The notes below the pieces were generated by a model. That model was not told the DNA's origin and searched no databases. It worked only from the letters and a program-made list of their open reading frames with translations. From Verrucomicrobiales bacterium (GTDB taxonomy: Bacteria > Verrucomicrobiota > Verrucomicrobiia > Verrucomicrobiales > DEV007), in the NCBI GenBank assembly GCA_028047635.1, contig JAOFXR010000005.1, forward strand, positions 30,465-94,464: a stretch of 64,000 nt of DNA, written 5' to 3'. The position numbers and the translations under genes were made by a program. This document shows, in pieces, positions 26,062 through 34,705 of this stretch (position 1 is the stretch's first letter; each line of letters opens with the position of its first letter).

Positions 26062-26277
26062 TGGTATTTGTTTTAACTGCTTTTAAGGTTGCCTGGTTTT
26101 TCTGATGGCTCCTTCAGAGTCGATGAAAGCAGCCTCTGCGGTGGATTCTTTTCCAGTGTTTCAAATGGATGAGAGAGCCTCGTGGATGTGAGCTGCTGTT
26201 TTTTTTCGTTGTCGTTATTGATAAACGAATCATGGCCAACGCTTGCAGTGGCGTCCTGAAGGGCGTAGAGCACTGCC

Positions 26278-28185
26278 ATGGAAGAAATCCCTTCGTCTGA
26301 GAACCTCGCTGTCCCTGAAAAAGGGCCGGCGGCTCCTGACGTTCCGGCGGAGCTTCCTTTCTCGATGCGGACCTTCGGGGACTGGCTGCGGACGTGATTC
26401 TCTGAAGGGTAGCGGTTTATTATTCTCTGCCTTCTCGTTGGGCTGGTCTGTGGATTGGCTGCCGTAGGGATTCACATCGCGATTGAGACCATTTTTCACG
26501 GTGCGTGGGATTTCGCGCATCACTGGGAGAAATTAGGAATCCCCTGGTGGGTCGTCATGCCATGGATTCCTGCGCTGGCCGGATTGATTATTGGTATCGC
26601 GGTGCATCGTTGGGCTCCCGGTGCGGTCGGAAGTGGAATTCCCCAAACCAAGGCGGCCTTCTACAACGAGTTTTGGCAAATCCCCTTTGAGACGGCAGTG
26701 TGGCGATTTCTACTGACGTCGGTTTACGTGGGAGGCGGAAACAGCCTCGGGCGTGAGGGACCCACAGTTCATATGTGTGCGGCAATTGCCTCGTCAATGG
26801 GCCGTTCCTTTGGTCTCGCCAAATTTCGAGTGCAAGCGATGGTTCCGGTCGGAGTGGCTGCCGGAATTGCCGCCGCTTTCAATGCTCCTATCTCGGCGAT
26901 CCTCTTTGTCTTCGAAGAAATCATGGATGATTTCAGCAGTAAGGCGCTCAGTGGAATCGTCATCGCAGTGGTTGTGTCTGAGGCGGTGGCTCGGTTGCTT
27001 ATCGGAGAGGATCCGATTCTCCATGCGACTCTTGGGGAGCAACATGGAGTGCACTGGTGGATGCTAGTGGCAATTCCGCTGGGCTTGTCCGCTGACGTTA
27101 TTGGGCATTTTTTCGTGGGTTCACTGTTAGGCGTTCGGCAGTGGTGCTCGGAGTCGTTGAGGGTTCCTGAAATACTGAAGCCCGCTTTGGGTGGTTTACT
27201 CCTCGGTGTGATCGGAACAGGTGCTTTCTTCGCGACAGGTCTTTTTGGCGATCCACAGAACAGTGTATTCAGTATCGGTTATGATAGTCTGGAGTTGGCT
27301 TTTGAATCCAAGTTGGTGGTGGGTGCCATTGTTATACTTCTCGTCGCCAAAATTATAGCGGTGATCGTTTGTTATGGAACCAAGGGCAGTGGAGGACTCT
27401 TTTCCCCGACTCTCTATTTCGGAGGCATGTTAGGGGCTTTGTGGGGGATCTTTATGGTTCACTTCTGTGATTGGGCAGGACTCAATCCCCATGAGGACGG
27501 GAGTCGAATCGTGGGCGCGTGCGTGCTTCTGGGAATGGGAGCGATGTTCGCGGCGATCATTCGATGTCCGTTCACTTCCTTGTTCATCATTTTTGAAATG
27601 ACGGGGAACTACTCGCTGATTCTGCCCCTCATGGTGGAAAATATCCTCGCCTACAGTCTTGCGGGATGGCTGCGAAAAGTCCCGATCTACGATTCTATTT
27701 TAGTTCAGGATAAAGTTTCCCTTCGGAAGATGCCGACCTATCAGGGCGCGCGTGACTACCGTCATCTTCCTGTGAGCACGATTATGCACTACGATTTGAT
27801 TTCGGTTTCCGCTTCAGAAACTCCGGCGATGGCATTGGCGAGGCTGCGTGATGACGCTTCGCAGATGAGGCGCAGTTATCCGGTTGTCGATGGTGAAGCT
27901 GAGTCCCGCAGTGGGTTTTTAGGGATGGTGATGCAGCACGAGCTGGAAGAACGGGAAGGAGCCGGCGAAAACATCACCGTTGGGGAAATGATCGCCGATC
28001 AGAACGTTCAGAAAATCACCCCGGATACCGCGATTCGTGATGCGGCAATGCAGATGGTAAAAGGGGACATCAGGCAGTTGCCGGTCGTTAGTCCGACGGA
28101 CTCGACCCGGCTACTCGGTGTGCTCACCTAGAACGATATTGCCCGCCAGCAAAATGCGATAAGCGGGCATCTCGGGCGTGAATGA
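26278..28185 (+). pseudogene. ClC chloride channel / CBS protein with three in-frame stops
   Basis: One frame from ATG 26278 to 28185 reads as a complete ClC protein interrupted by TGA at 26395, TAG at 26410 and TAG at 28129. The longest open part begins near 26455. It includes the selectivity and gating motifs [21 protein letters not shown] (with the gate-type glutamate) and [13 protein letters not shown]. Two CBS domains occupy the C-terminus ([16 protein letters not shown] and [16 protein letters not shown]). Between the stops the text reads as expected for helix B ([20 protein letters not shown]), and after the third stop the CBS domain continues NDIARQQNAI. All three stops can come from one transition each. 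Without them the length (about 635) fits the family. Confidence 0.85.
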
Positions 28186-28190
28186 TTTTC

Positions 28191-29270
28191 CTATTTGCCC
28201 AGGGGGGAACCGGGCAGTTCGCCGCATGCTTGCAGTGCGAGAATGACGTAGGCGCTTCCGGTGTTTGAAATGAGGTTCTCGGCAAAAACAACCGGCGATC
28301 GGGTGAACCATTTACCGCTTTCCCGCTGATGAGATTTGATCCAGGAAGTTCCTTTTCGGAGGCGTGGGTCATCGGCGGGAACACCCAATTCACGCGCGAT
28401 TACGATGACCAGGCCGGTGCCGTAGCCATCGCTGATTTCAGTTTTGAGCGGCGGATCATCTTCAGTGACAAGATCCTGCCAGTCGGTTAAAAACCCAGCC
28501 GTTGACCAGCCGCCATCCGGCAATTGCAACGCGAGCAATTCTTCCAGAGTCTTCTTCCGCTCCGCTTCAGTAGCAATGCCTTCAATCCGGATCGAACTCC
28601 ACGCGAGCATTGCCCGATGGTGCAGTGACTTGGGTGGGTCGTTTTTCAGGAATGTCTTTAGCTTCTCTACTCCTTTTTTCGCCTGAGCTGATTCTGCATA
28701 ATTACCGGGCGCAATTCCAACGGTCAGTGCTGCAAGTGTCACTCCGTAGTGCTCGTCAATTTCCATGGGCGCGTAATCGCAGTCAGGCCAGCGCCATCCA
28801 CCGTCTTCACGCTGGGTTTTCCACATCAAATCAAGGGCCGCGCGGCCTTTGTCGCTAAGTTCACCGGTGTCCTGGAGATCGTTGAAGGTCAAACCTGTTG
28901 CGAGCACAATGGTCCAAAATCCCTGCCCTTCATTGAGCGGCTTATCCTTCCAGCGATCGGTCCGATAATTCTCGAAGAACTCGCGCACTTCTCCTGAATC
29001 CTGCACGGCCTCTCCGAGGGCGGGCCGTGCCATCATGTATGCCATGTTCGTGTGGCAGGTGACGCACTTCTTCTTTTTCTGCCAGGTCAGTGAAGCCTGA
29101 TCTAGATAGCGCGCTGCCGCTTCCTCCGAGAATGCTTCTGCGAGTGGCTCGTCGTCTGAAATTTTTACCAGTTCGTCAGGGACTGTCGCAAGCGTGACCG
29201 GCTTAGGCTCGGCAACTACGAAATTAAAGGAGCCAATCAGTAAAAAAAAGAGGGGGCGTTTGGGGCTCAT
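28191..29270 (-). CDS. Exported heme-site/prenyltransferase-fold (alpha-barrel) protein
   Basis: The ATG at 29270 gives a signal peptide (FFLLIGSFNFVVAEP). It overlaps the previous gene's stop (TAATG), so the two are coupled. Residues 70-80 have CVTCHTNMAYMMARPAL, a c-type heme-like CxxCH. The rest has repeats of the terpene-cyclase/prenyltransferase alpha-barrel kind: QREDGGWRWPDCDY, LPDGGWSTAGF and QRESGKWFTRSP. This layout is common in PVC bacteria, and its role is unknown. It probably acts in the periplasm with the BNR-type protein encoded just upstream. Confidence 0.8.
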   Translation of the reverse strand: MSPKRPLFFLLIGSFNFVVAEPKPVTLATVPDELVKISDDEPLAEAFSEEAAARYLDQASLTWQKKKKCVTCHTNMAYMMARPALGEAVQDSGEVREFFENYRTDRWKDKPLNEGQGFWTIVLATGLTFNDLQDTGELSDKGRAALDLMWKTQREDGGWRWPDCDYAPMEIDEHYGVTLAALTVGIAPGNYAESAQAKKGVEKLKTFLKNDPPKSLHHRAMLAWSSIRIEGIATEAERKKTLEELLALQLPDGGWSTAGFLTDWQDLVTEDDPPLKTEISDGYGTGLVIVIARELGVPADDPRLRKGTSWIKSHQRESGKWFTRSPVVFAENLISNTGSAYVILALQACGELPGSPLGK

Positions 29271-30556
29271 TATGCGGTAGGTTTCGGCTTGATGAAAAGC
29301 ACTTCGGCCCTGTTCATCCATTTCTCCCGCAGGCACATGCGGAACCAGCCCTCTGAGTTCCTGTGATTGACTCGAACGCCGGAGCGATCTCCAAATTCTT
29401 TGAGGTCGTATTGTCCCCACGTCTTGCCGAGGTCAGGAGAGTAGAGAATCCCGCAGTCGCAGGGGTTGGCATTTCCGTATTCAGGAATCACGATGTGCTC
29501 GTCCTCGATCGTCATCACTGCAATTTCATATTTCGCGGGAAAAATCATGATGTGTTTTTCCTTATTTGGAATGTCTTTGGGAGCGCATTTAAAAACACCG
29601 CGATCATAGGTTTCGCGAATCGTTTTCGGGCCGTTGGCATCAGCTACCCAGTAGATTTCATTGTCGACGAAATTCATCCCGCCTGTCTTGAAGCGTGAAT
29701 TGGCATCAGCCGATACGATTACCTTCCAGTCCCATCTGTCTGCTTCTTTCTCGTAGGTGCCGCGCAACCAATGAACCTCTTTTCCATGACCGTTGTCACG
29801 GTCGATGTCGCCGGAGCAGGCGTAAAACGCATTTTCCGCCGCGTTGTAGGTGACCGAGTGAATGTGCCGGCACACGAGAGGATTGTCAGGATCACCGAGG
29901 TAGTCTGCGGGATCGGTTCCTTTTTGCTGAAAGGCGGAGTTTTGCCCGAACGAGTATGCGATCTTGATCGTCTCACCCTGATCGGCTGAGTAGAAAATGT
30001 TCACCGGCACGGCACCTTTTCTAACGTTGCAATAATTCCCCCAGATCATCATCTCGCTTCCTTCGACTTGATGAGTGTGGATGCCATCGAGCGAGTAGAA
30101 GTAGGAGCCTGGTTTTTCGGGATCAAGCGAGGTGTGTCGACTGTAGTCGCTTCCGTCACGATCTTTTACGCTGATTTCTTCGTAGGTCTTGAGATTGTCT
30201 TTGCTCAGGAAAATTTTGTTGAGCGTCGCGAAGACCAGGTTCCCGTTTTCGAGAAAGCAGCTGAACATGATGTTTTCAGCATCGGCGAGGATGTTCTCGT
30301 GTGGCCAGCTTGATCCGTTGTCTTCTGACATGAATATCTTTCCGTCACGAAAACCAAAGGCCTTGCTACCCCGTTGGGTATCGATGTAAGGACCATCAGC
30401 GGGGGCCGTTTTATACCAGAAATGGTCTGTTTCACTGACTCCCTCTTTGGCTGCGCCAATGGCGTTGATTCCGGGGAACAGTAGACTGCTCGTGCCACCC
30501 GCTGCGGCGAGGAAACGGCGACGAGAGGGTGGGGTAGGTGATGATGGAGTCGTCAT
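29270..30556 (-). CDS. TAT-exported BNR/sialidase-like protein
   Basis: A twin-arginine signal is clear (PPSRRRFLAAAGGTSSLLF). The mature 390-residue protein has several Asp-box-like turns, such as FMSEDNGSSWPHEN, FYSADQGET and YSPDLGKTWGQYD. These match the S-x-D-x-G-x-T-W signature of sialidase-type six-bladed propellers. Acidic catalytic residues of true sialidases cannot be assigned, so a glycan-binding or lyase function is as likely. Its TAA overlaps the next gene's ATG. The region upstream, to 31045, is a broken FIST gene. Confidence 0.8.
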   Translation of the reverse strand: MTTPSSPTPPSRRRFLAAAGGTSSLLFPGINAIGAAKEGVSETDHFWYKTAPADGPYIDTQRGSKAFGFRDGKIFMSEDNGSSWPHENILADAENIMFSCFLENGNLVFATLNKIFLSKDNLKTYEEISVKDRDGSDYSRHTSLDPEKPGSYFYSLDGIHTHQVEGSEMMIWGNYCNVRKGAVPVNIFYSADQGETIKIAYSFGQNSAFQQKGTDPADYLGDPDNPLVCRHIHSVTYNAAENAFYACSGDIDRDNGHGKEVHWLRGTYEKEADRWDWKVIVSADANSRFKTGGMNFVDNEIYWVADANGPKTIRETYDRGVFKCAPKDIPNKEKHIMIFPAKYEIAVMTIEDEHIVIPEYGNANPCDCGILYSPDLGKTWGQYDLKEFGDRSGVRVNHRNSEGWFRMCLREKWMNRAEVLFIKPKPTA

Positions 30557-30721
30557 AGCTGACTCATCCTCCGCTTTCAGCGCGGGATGACCAGATCAAT
30601 CGTTGGCGCATGTTCGTAGCCGCTCACTGCGTCGCAAGCGACAGGACTCTGTCTTCGTCGAGATTGGGAGGAAGAAGGTGTGTGATGATAATGATACCGG
30701 TTCTTTTTTCGCGTTCCAGTT

Positions 30722-31045
30722 TCATCGCTTTATCACCAATTCGATCGTAATTTCTGTTCTCGGGAGTGATAAAAAGAGAAGTGAAATGGCGCTCACATTT
30801 TCTGCGGTTCGGCCAACCCCGAACTGTCCGTTCGCGCTTCCTCCAACGATGTGGGAGGCATTGCCGTAGATTTGGAGCAGCTCGATTAGGTCCCCCAGAT
30901 GGCTTCCATAGTCAGAGCTGACCGCGGCAACGAAGAGGTCCGGCTTGCTTCCGAGCTTTGCAAGGCAATCGGCAGCACCCTAAGTGATCGAGGCTTCATC
31001 GAAGGGTGAGATGATCAGGCAGGAGGCAGATGCGTTGGGTTTCAT
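30722..31045 (-). pseudogene. N-terminal remnant of a FIST signalling protein
   Basis: The 682-base stretch 30557-31238 has no intact gene. On the minus strand an ATG at 31045 opens 107 codons that read as the beginning of a FIST-N domain: GAADCLAKLGSKPDLFVA, SSDYGSHLGDLIELLQIYG and ASHIVGGSANGQFGVGRTAE. A TAG at 30982-30980 interrupts it at codon 22. The frame closes at 30724-30722 and no further FIST sequence (C-terminal half) is found before the neighbouring gene. FIST proteins are cytoplasmic ligand sensors in signalling. The combination of a stop and a truncation makes this a real pseudogene more likely than an assembly error. Confidence 0.7.
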
Positions 31046-31154
31046 AGGGGGGCGCGATTTGAGGCGCGGCGAAAGGGGCATGGTAGACGGGTGCTCTGAT
31101 TCTCCCTGATTGGACGTGGCAGAGATACTGGTTATGCCCCCCGAATAGGATTAG

Positions 31155-31203
31155 CAGAATACCGCCACACGCCTAAAAACTCTGGACTTTCTGCGGTATT
31201 CTG
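31155..31203. promoter_or_regulatory. 11-bp perfect inverted repeat upstream of the Skp-like gene
   Basis: CAGAATACCGC at 31155-31165 and GCGGTATTCTG at 31193-31203 are perfect complements, 27 bases apart and ending 35 bases before the Skp start. The right arm is close enough to be in the 5' leader. It may be an operator or a leader stem-loop. An envelope-stress regulator would be a natural binder; that is inference. Confidence 0.4.
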
Positions 31204-31238
31204 GTCTAGGATCTTCAACTCCTCGAAAATCGAGATTT

Positions 31239-31844
31239 ATGACTATGAAAAAATTGTTTTTGGCAACCCTCGCAACCTTCGCATTCGCACTCATCACTAA
31301 CGCTGATTCAGGTGGCGTCGCTATCCTTGATATTGATGAAGTGGCTCGCCAACTGGGCGTGGAAGAGAAGGTCCGTGTCGACCTTCTTACTATGCAGAAT
31401 ACCTTGAACGGTGAATTGCAGAAGACGCAGAGCAATCTGCAGAATCAGATGGCGGGGGTAGAGCAAGCCGCTGGTCAGAACCCGACTGAAGAGCAGCGCC
31501 GCCAGATTCTCGCAACGAATCAGCAGCTCAACTCAGAATTTAATCGCCTCAAAACCCAGGCCCAGCAGACACTTGCCAACGAGCGCGTTCGCCTCATCAA
31601 TGAGTTTCGCATCAAGCTTGAGCCGATTGCTCTCGATGCTGCAAGAGCGAAAAATCTCCATGTCGTCATGATGAAAGTGACTCCTCCGGTTTTTGCCTAC
31701 GACCCTTCGGTCGACATCACTGCTGACACCGCGAAACTTGCGATGGAAGCTGGAATGAAAGTGGTAGCGCCTGCTGCTCCTGCCGCGGTGCCTGCTGCGA
31801 CACCTGCTGGTGACAGTAAGGGCAAAGGTAAAGGGAAGGAGTAA
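31239..31844 (+). CDS. Skp/OmpH-family periplasmic chaperone
   Basis: A signal peptide (MKKLFLATLATFAFALITNA) is followed by the OmpH-type start VAILDIDEVARQLG. A long coiled-coil section (about 45-130, MQNTLNGELQKTQSNLQNQM) and a compact C-terminal part (IALDAARAKNLHVVMMK) complete the Skp fold. The last 35 residues are Ala/Pro-rich (APAAPAAVPAATPAG) and then Lys/Gly-rich, which is unusual for Skp. This may be a disordered tail. Skp-type proteins hold unfolded outer membrane proteins in the periplasm. A start at 31245 instead of 31239 is possible; both fit. Confidence 0.88.
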   Translation: MTMKKLFLATLATFAFALITNADSGGVAILDIDEVARQLGVEEKVRVDLLTMQNTLNGELQKTQSNLQNQMAGVEQAAGQNPTEEQRRQILATNQQLNSEFNRLKTQAQQTLANERVRLINEFRIKLEPIALDAARAKNLHVVMMKVTPPVFAYDPSVDITADTAKLAMEAGMKVVAPAAPAAVPAATPAGDSKGKGKGKE

Positions 31845-31888
31845 TCCGGTTTCCGAGTTATACACTGAACCTTGTTAACGATTAGATT

Positions 31889-32965
31889 ATGGCGATCAAA
31901 GTAGGCGTGATTGGGGCTGGCGGAATGGCCAACTACCACATCGATGGATTTAGAAAAGCGGGGGCGGAAGTCGTCGCGATGGCTGATGTAAATGTGGAAG
32001 CCGCCAAGGCTTTCGCCGACGGTCAGAATATCGCTAATGTTTATGGAGATGTGGCAGAGATGCTCGCTTCGGATATTGATGCGGTTTCCATCATTGTTCC
32101 CAATAAGTTTCACGCGCCTCTGGCGATTGAAGCGCTTAAGGCTGGAAAGCATGTCTTCTGCGAAAAGCCCCCCGCGATCTCTGCCCCTCAGGTAGAGGAG
32201 ATGATTGCGGCTCGTGATGCATCGGGCAAAATGCTCATGTTCAACTTCAACAATCGCGCGAGACCTGAGTCACGTGAGATGATGAAGGCGATCAATGACG
32301 GCAAGGTTGGCACGATCAATTCCGCGCAAGCGAAGTGGGCTCGCCGCACCGGTATTCCCGGCTTCGGTGGCTGGTTCACGACCAAGGCGCTTTCCGGTGG
32401 AGGCCCTGTGATCGATTTGTTGCACATGCTCGACCTTGCGATGTATTTCATGGGGAATCCGAAGCCTGCGCACGTCGTAGGAAACATTTTCGATGATCAT
32501 ATCACTAATAAAGACTTCAAAGGGCCATGGGGAATCCCTGACCGCGAAGGTGGCGTGACTGACGTGGAATCAGCGGCTCACGGTTTCGTTACCTTTGAGA
32601 CCGGGCAGGTTCTGAGTTTTCAGATGTCATGGGCTGAGATGGTGAAGTGCGAGGAAGTTTCTGTCGTTTTCCAGGGCGTCACTGCCGGTGGAAAAGTGGA
32701 GCGTCTTTTCGGCTCTGATGGAGATGATGCAACGGCAATCGACACCTGTGAACTTTACGTTCAAGAGGATGGCAAGTCCGTCGATCACACTATCGAAGTG
32801 GAAGAGTGCGAAGACATGGGGCGGATCAATTCTGCCGCTAATTTCATTGATGCAATCAATGGCACGGCTGAGCCTCTCAATAATGCTGAGCAGGGGCTCG
32901 CTCTCATGCAGATTATCGATGCGGTTTACGAATCGGCTAAATCAGGAAAGCCGGTTGCGATCTAG
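31889..32965 (+). CDS. Gfo/Idh/MocA-family oxidoreductase
   Basis: The 358-residue protein has the NAD(P)-binding glycine motif VGVIGAGGMANYH, the aspartate of the second strand (VAMADVNVEAA) and the EKP motif HVFCEKPPAIS with the lysine thought to be catalytic. A HMLDLAMYFMG segment fits the conserved DxxxH-type region. It is a cytoplasmic sugar or inositol dehydrogenase of unknown substrate. It has no close operon partner; the Skp gene ends 44 bases upstream. Confidence 0.9.
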   Translation: MAIKVGVIGAGGMANYHIDGFRKAGAEVVAMADVNVEAAKAFADGQNIANVYGDVAEMLASDIDAVSIIVPNKFHAPLAIEALKAGKHVFCEKPPAISAPQVEEMIAARDASGKMLMFNFNNRARPESREMMKAINDGKVGTINSAQAKWARRTGIPGFGGWFTTKALSGGGPVIDLLHMLDLAMYFMGNPKPAHVVGNIFDDHITNKDFKGPWGIPDREGGVTDVESAAHGFVTFETGQVLSFQMSWAEMVKCEEVSVVFQGVTAGGKVERLFGSDGDDATAIDTCELYVQEDGKSVDHTIEVEECEDMGRINSAANFIDAINGTAEPLNNAEQGLALMQIIDAVYESAKSGKPVAI

Positions 32966-33028
32966 TTTTTCAGCGGATCAATTGAATAGAACCCTGCCTC
33001 AGGCAGCGGATAGGAAGCGTTGTTCGAG

Positions 33029-34288
33029 ATGAAAATCAAGACAGCGCTTCTTCAGTTTTACCGCTTCGCGATTTTGCTGGCGATTGCGTGGTTGGTCCGC
33101 AGCCACCACGATAGAATTCGTGTTCAGGGTGGCTGGCCGATTACCGTTTCCGAGGTGCGTGTCCTTTTGCCGGAGGCTCACCGACTGCAGATTGATAGCG
33201 GGCCGCGAAAAGGACTCATGGTTCTGAATAAGGAGCGCGAGGAAATTGGCTACGCGGTGCGAACGATGCCTCACTGTCGAAAGATTGTGGGATATTCGGG
33301 GCCGACGGATGTTCTCGCCGTTTTTGATGCGGATGACAAGGGCGTCGGGATAGCGCTTCGACACAGTTACGATACGCCGAGTCATGTCGAAGATGTGAAG
33401 TTCGAATTTCTGTTCATGGAGTCGTGGAATGGTCGTAGCTGGGACGAGATTGCAGAGATCACCGATTTGAATGACGCTCAAATTTACGCCGTTTCAGGCG
33501 CGTCGAGGACAAGTGAAGCGGTGGCCTACAGTGTGAATCATCGAATTGCGATGACTCGTTCAGAAGGCGCAGCAGGAGAGCCCTGGCACTTCGGCTGGCG
33601 GGATTGGCTGCTGTGCGGCTTTCTTGCCGGTGGGCTGCTCTTTGCGTTTAAGAAGCAGAAGGCCCTTCAGAAGTGGCGCCCTTTGTATTCGGTTGCCACG
33701 ATTTTGGGATTGGGGTTTTGGATGGGGGACCTGATAGCTCAGTCATTGCTTGCGGGATGGGCCGAAAGTCAAATTCCATGGGCAGCCACGCCTGGACTGG
33801 TGATCTTAGTTTTTGCCGCATTTATGGTTCCGTGGTTTACCGCTCAGCCGCTCTACTGCCAGTTCATTTGTCCGCATGGGAATTTGCAGCGCTGGTTCAT
33901 GAAGGTGATCCCCGCCAAGTGGAAGCGACCTCTCCCGGGCGACGGAAAATGGATCGGCCGATTCGGTCCGGTGATGTTGTTGACCATTGTCGTAACCGTA
34001 TCCTTTTTGCAGCTCGATTTTGATCTGGCGGGAATTGAGCCGTTCGATGCCTACATTTTTAGATCAGCAGGAGGGGCTACCTTGTCAGTCGCGGTGGTGG
34101 GGCTTTTGATTTCGTTGTTTTTCCCGATGGCATATTGCAAGTTTGGCTGTCCGACCGGTTGGCTTTTGGAGTTTGTTCGGAAGCGATCCGGTAAAGATAA
34201 ATTTTCGGATCGCGATTGGATCGGGCTTGGATTGCTCACGCTCGCATTGGTTCTTTATTTCACCCCGCTTGATCGATTCCTCGGATGA
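33029..34288 (+). CDS. NosR-like membrane protein with FMN-binding domain and reduced Fe-S motifs
   Basis: From the ATG at 33029 the protein has an N-terminal helix and an exported FMN-binding domain (about residues 30-175). This domain holds IGYAVRTMPHCRKIVGYSG and the flavinylation-type motif VSGASRTSEAV. Four or more membrane helices follow. Two cysteine motifs, YCQFICPHGNLQRW and CKFGCPTGWLLEF, each keep only a CxxxCP pair; the full four-cysteine polyferredoxin ending of NosR is absent. In NosR and related proteins the CxxxCP pair is in the membrane part and helps electron transfer. It may shuttle electrons across the membrane to an exported partner. An upstream TTG at 33020 is less likely. 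The next gene overlaps by four bases. Confidence 0.8.
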   Translation: MKIKTALLQFYRFAILLAIAWLVRSHHDRIRVQGGWPITVSEVRVLLPEAHRLQIDSGPRKGLMVLNKEREEIGYAVRTMPHCRKIVGYSGPTDVLAVFDADDKGVGIALRHSYDTPSHVEDVKFEFLFMESWNGRSWDEIAEITDLNDAQIYAVSGASRTSEAVAYSVNHRIAMTRSEGAAGEPWHFGWRDWLLCGFLAGGLLFAFKKQKALQKWRPLYSVATILGLGFWMGDLIAQSLLAGWAESQIPWAATPGLVILVFAAFMVPWFTAQPLYCQFICPHGNLQRWFMKVIPAKWKRPLPGDGKWIGRFGPVMLLTIVVTVSFLQLDFDLAGIEPFDAYIFRSAGGATLSVAVVGLLISLFFPMAYCKFGCPTGWLLEFVRKRSGKDKFSDRDWIGLGLLTLALVLYFTPLDRFLG

Positions 34289-34698
34289 AAAGTGCGAAAT
34301 CAATTGTGGTCCGGATAGTAGGTCTCTTGTGTTTGGCGGGGATCGCGGTGGCGATGCTTATCGATCCGATGGGTGAAGCGCGTCGTGAACGACGTATCAA
34401 AGAAGTGCTCTTGCTCGTTCAGGAAGGGCTTCAGCGCTATCATGTGCAGGAGGAGATCTACCCAAAGCGTGCCATGAAAGGAGGCGAGTTGGTGGCTTTC
34501 CTGCATGAGAATTCCCATCTCGAAGACTCGATTGTGAATCCCTGGGGCGGCGGTGTTTATCATGGCGGAAATGACGTCGATCGAATGGCCTACGAGACAG
34601 ATGCGCTCGCCGAATCTTACGAGCTGACGGTGAGATATCTGCATTCGAAAAAGATTCGATTTCGACTTGATAGCACCGAGAATCAATCTCTCGAATAG
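34285..34698 (+). CDS. Pseudopilin-like anchored protein
   Basis: The 137-residue protein has an N-terminal membrane segment (IVGLLCLAGIAVAMLI) followed by a helix (REGVLLLVQEGLQRYHVQ type) and the C-terminal pattern YPKRAMKGGELVAFL ... SIVNPWGGGVYHGG. This resembles the globular half of GspG-type pseudopilins (YP...L..L....DPWG..Y). The prepilin peptidase signal (G followed by FTLIE) is missing. It overlaps the NosR-like gene by four bases (ATGA) and is probably translated with it. The link to a pilus is weak; an electron-transfer accessory role is a guess. Confidence 0.6.
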   Translation: MKSAKSIVVRIVGLLCLAGIAVAMLIDPMGEARRERRIKEVLLLVQEGLQRYHVQEEIYPKRAMKGGELVAFLHENSHLEDSIVNPWGGGVYHGGNDVDRMAYETDALAESYELTVRYLHSKKIRFRLDSTENQSLE

Positions 34699-34705
34699 AT
34701 CTTAG

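Noticed and set aside
26243..26467. Short frame overlapping the ClC 5' end
   Set aside because: The ClC N-terminus is seen in another frame (from 26278) with in-frame stops; this frame has no homology.
26278..28185. Stop codon recoding (TGA or TAG read as an amino acid)
   Set aside because: Other genes use TGA and TAG as real stops at proper ends, and both TGA and TAG occur within the ClC frame, so one recoding rule cannot explain them.
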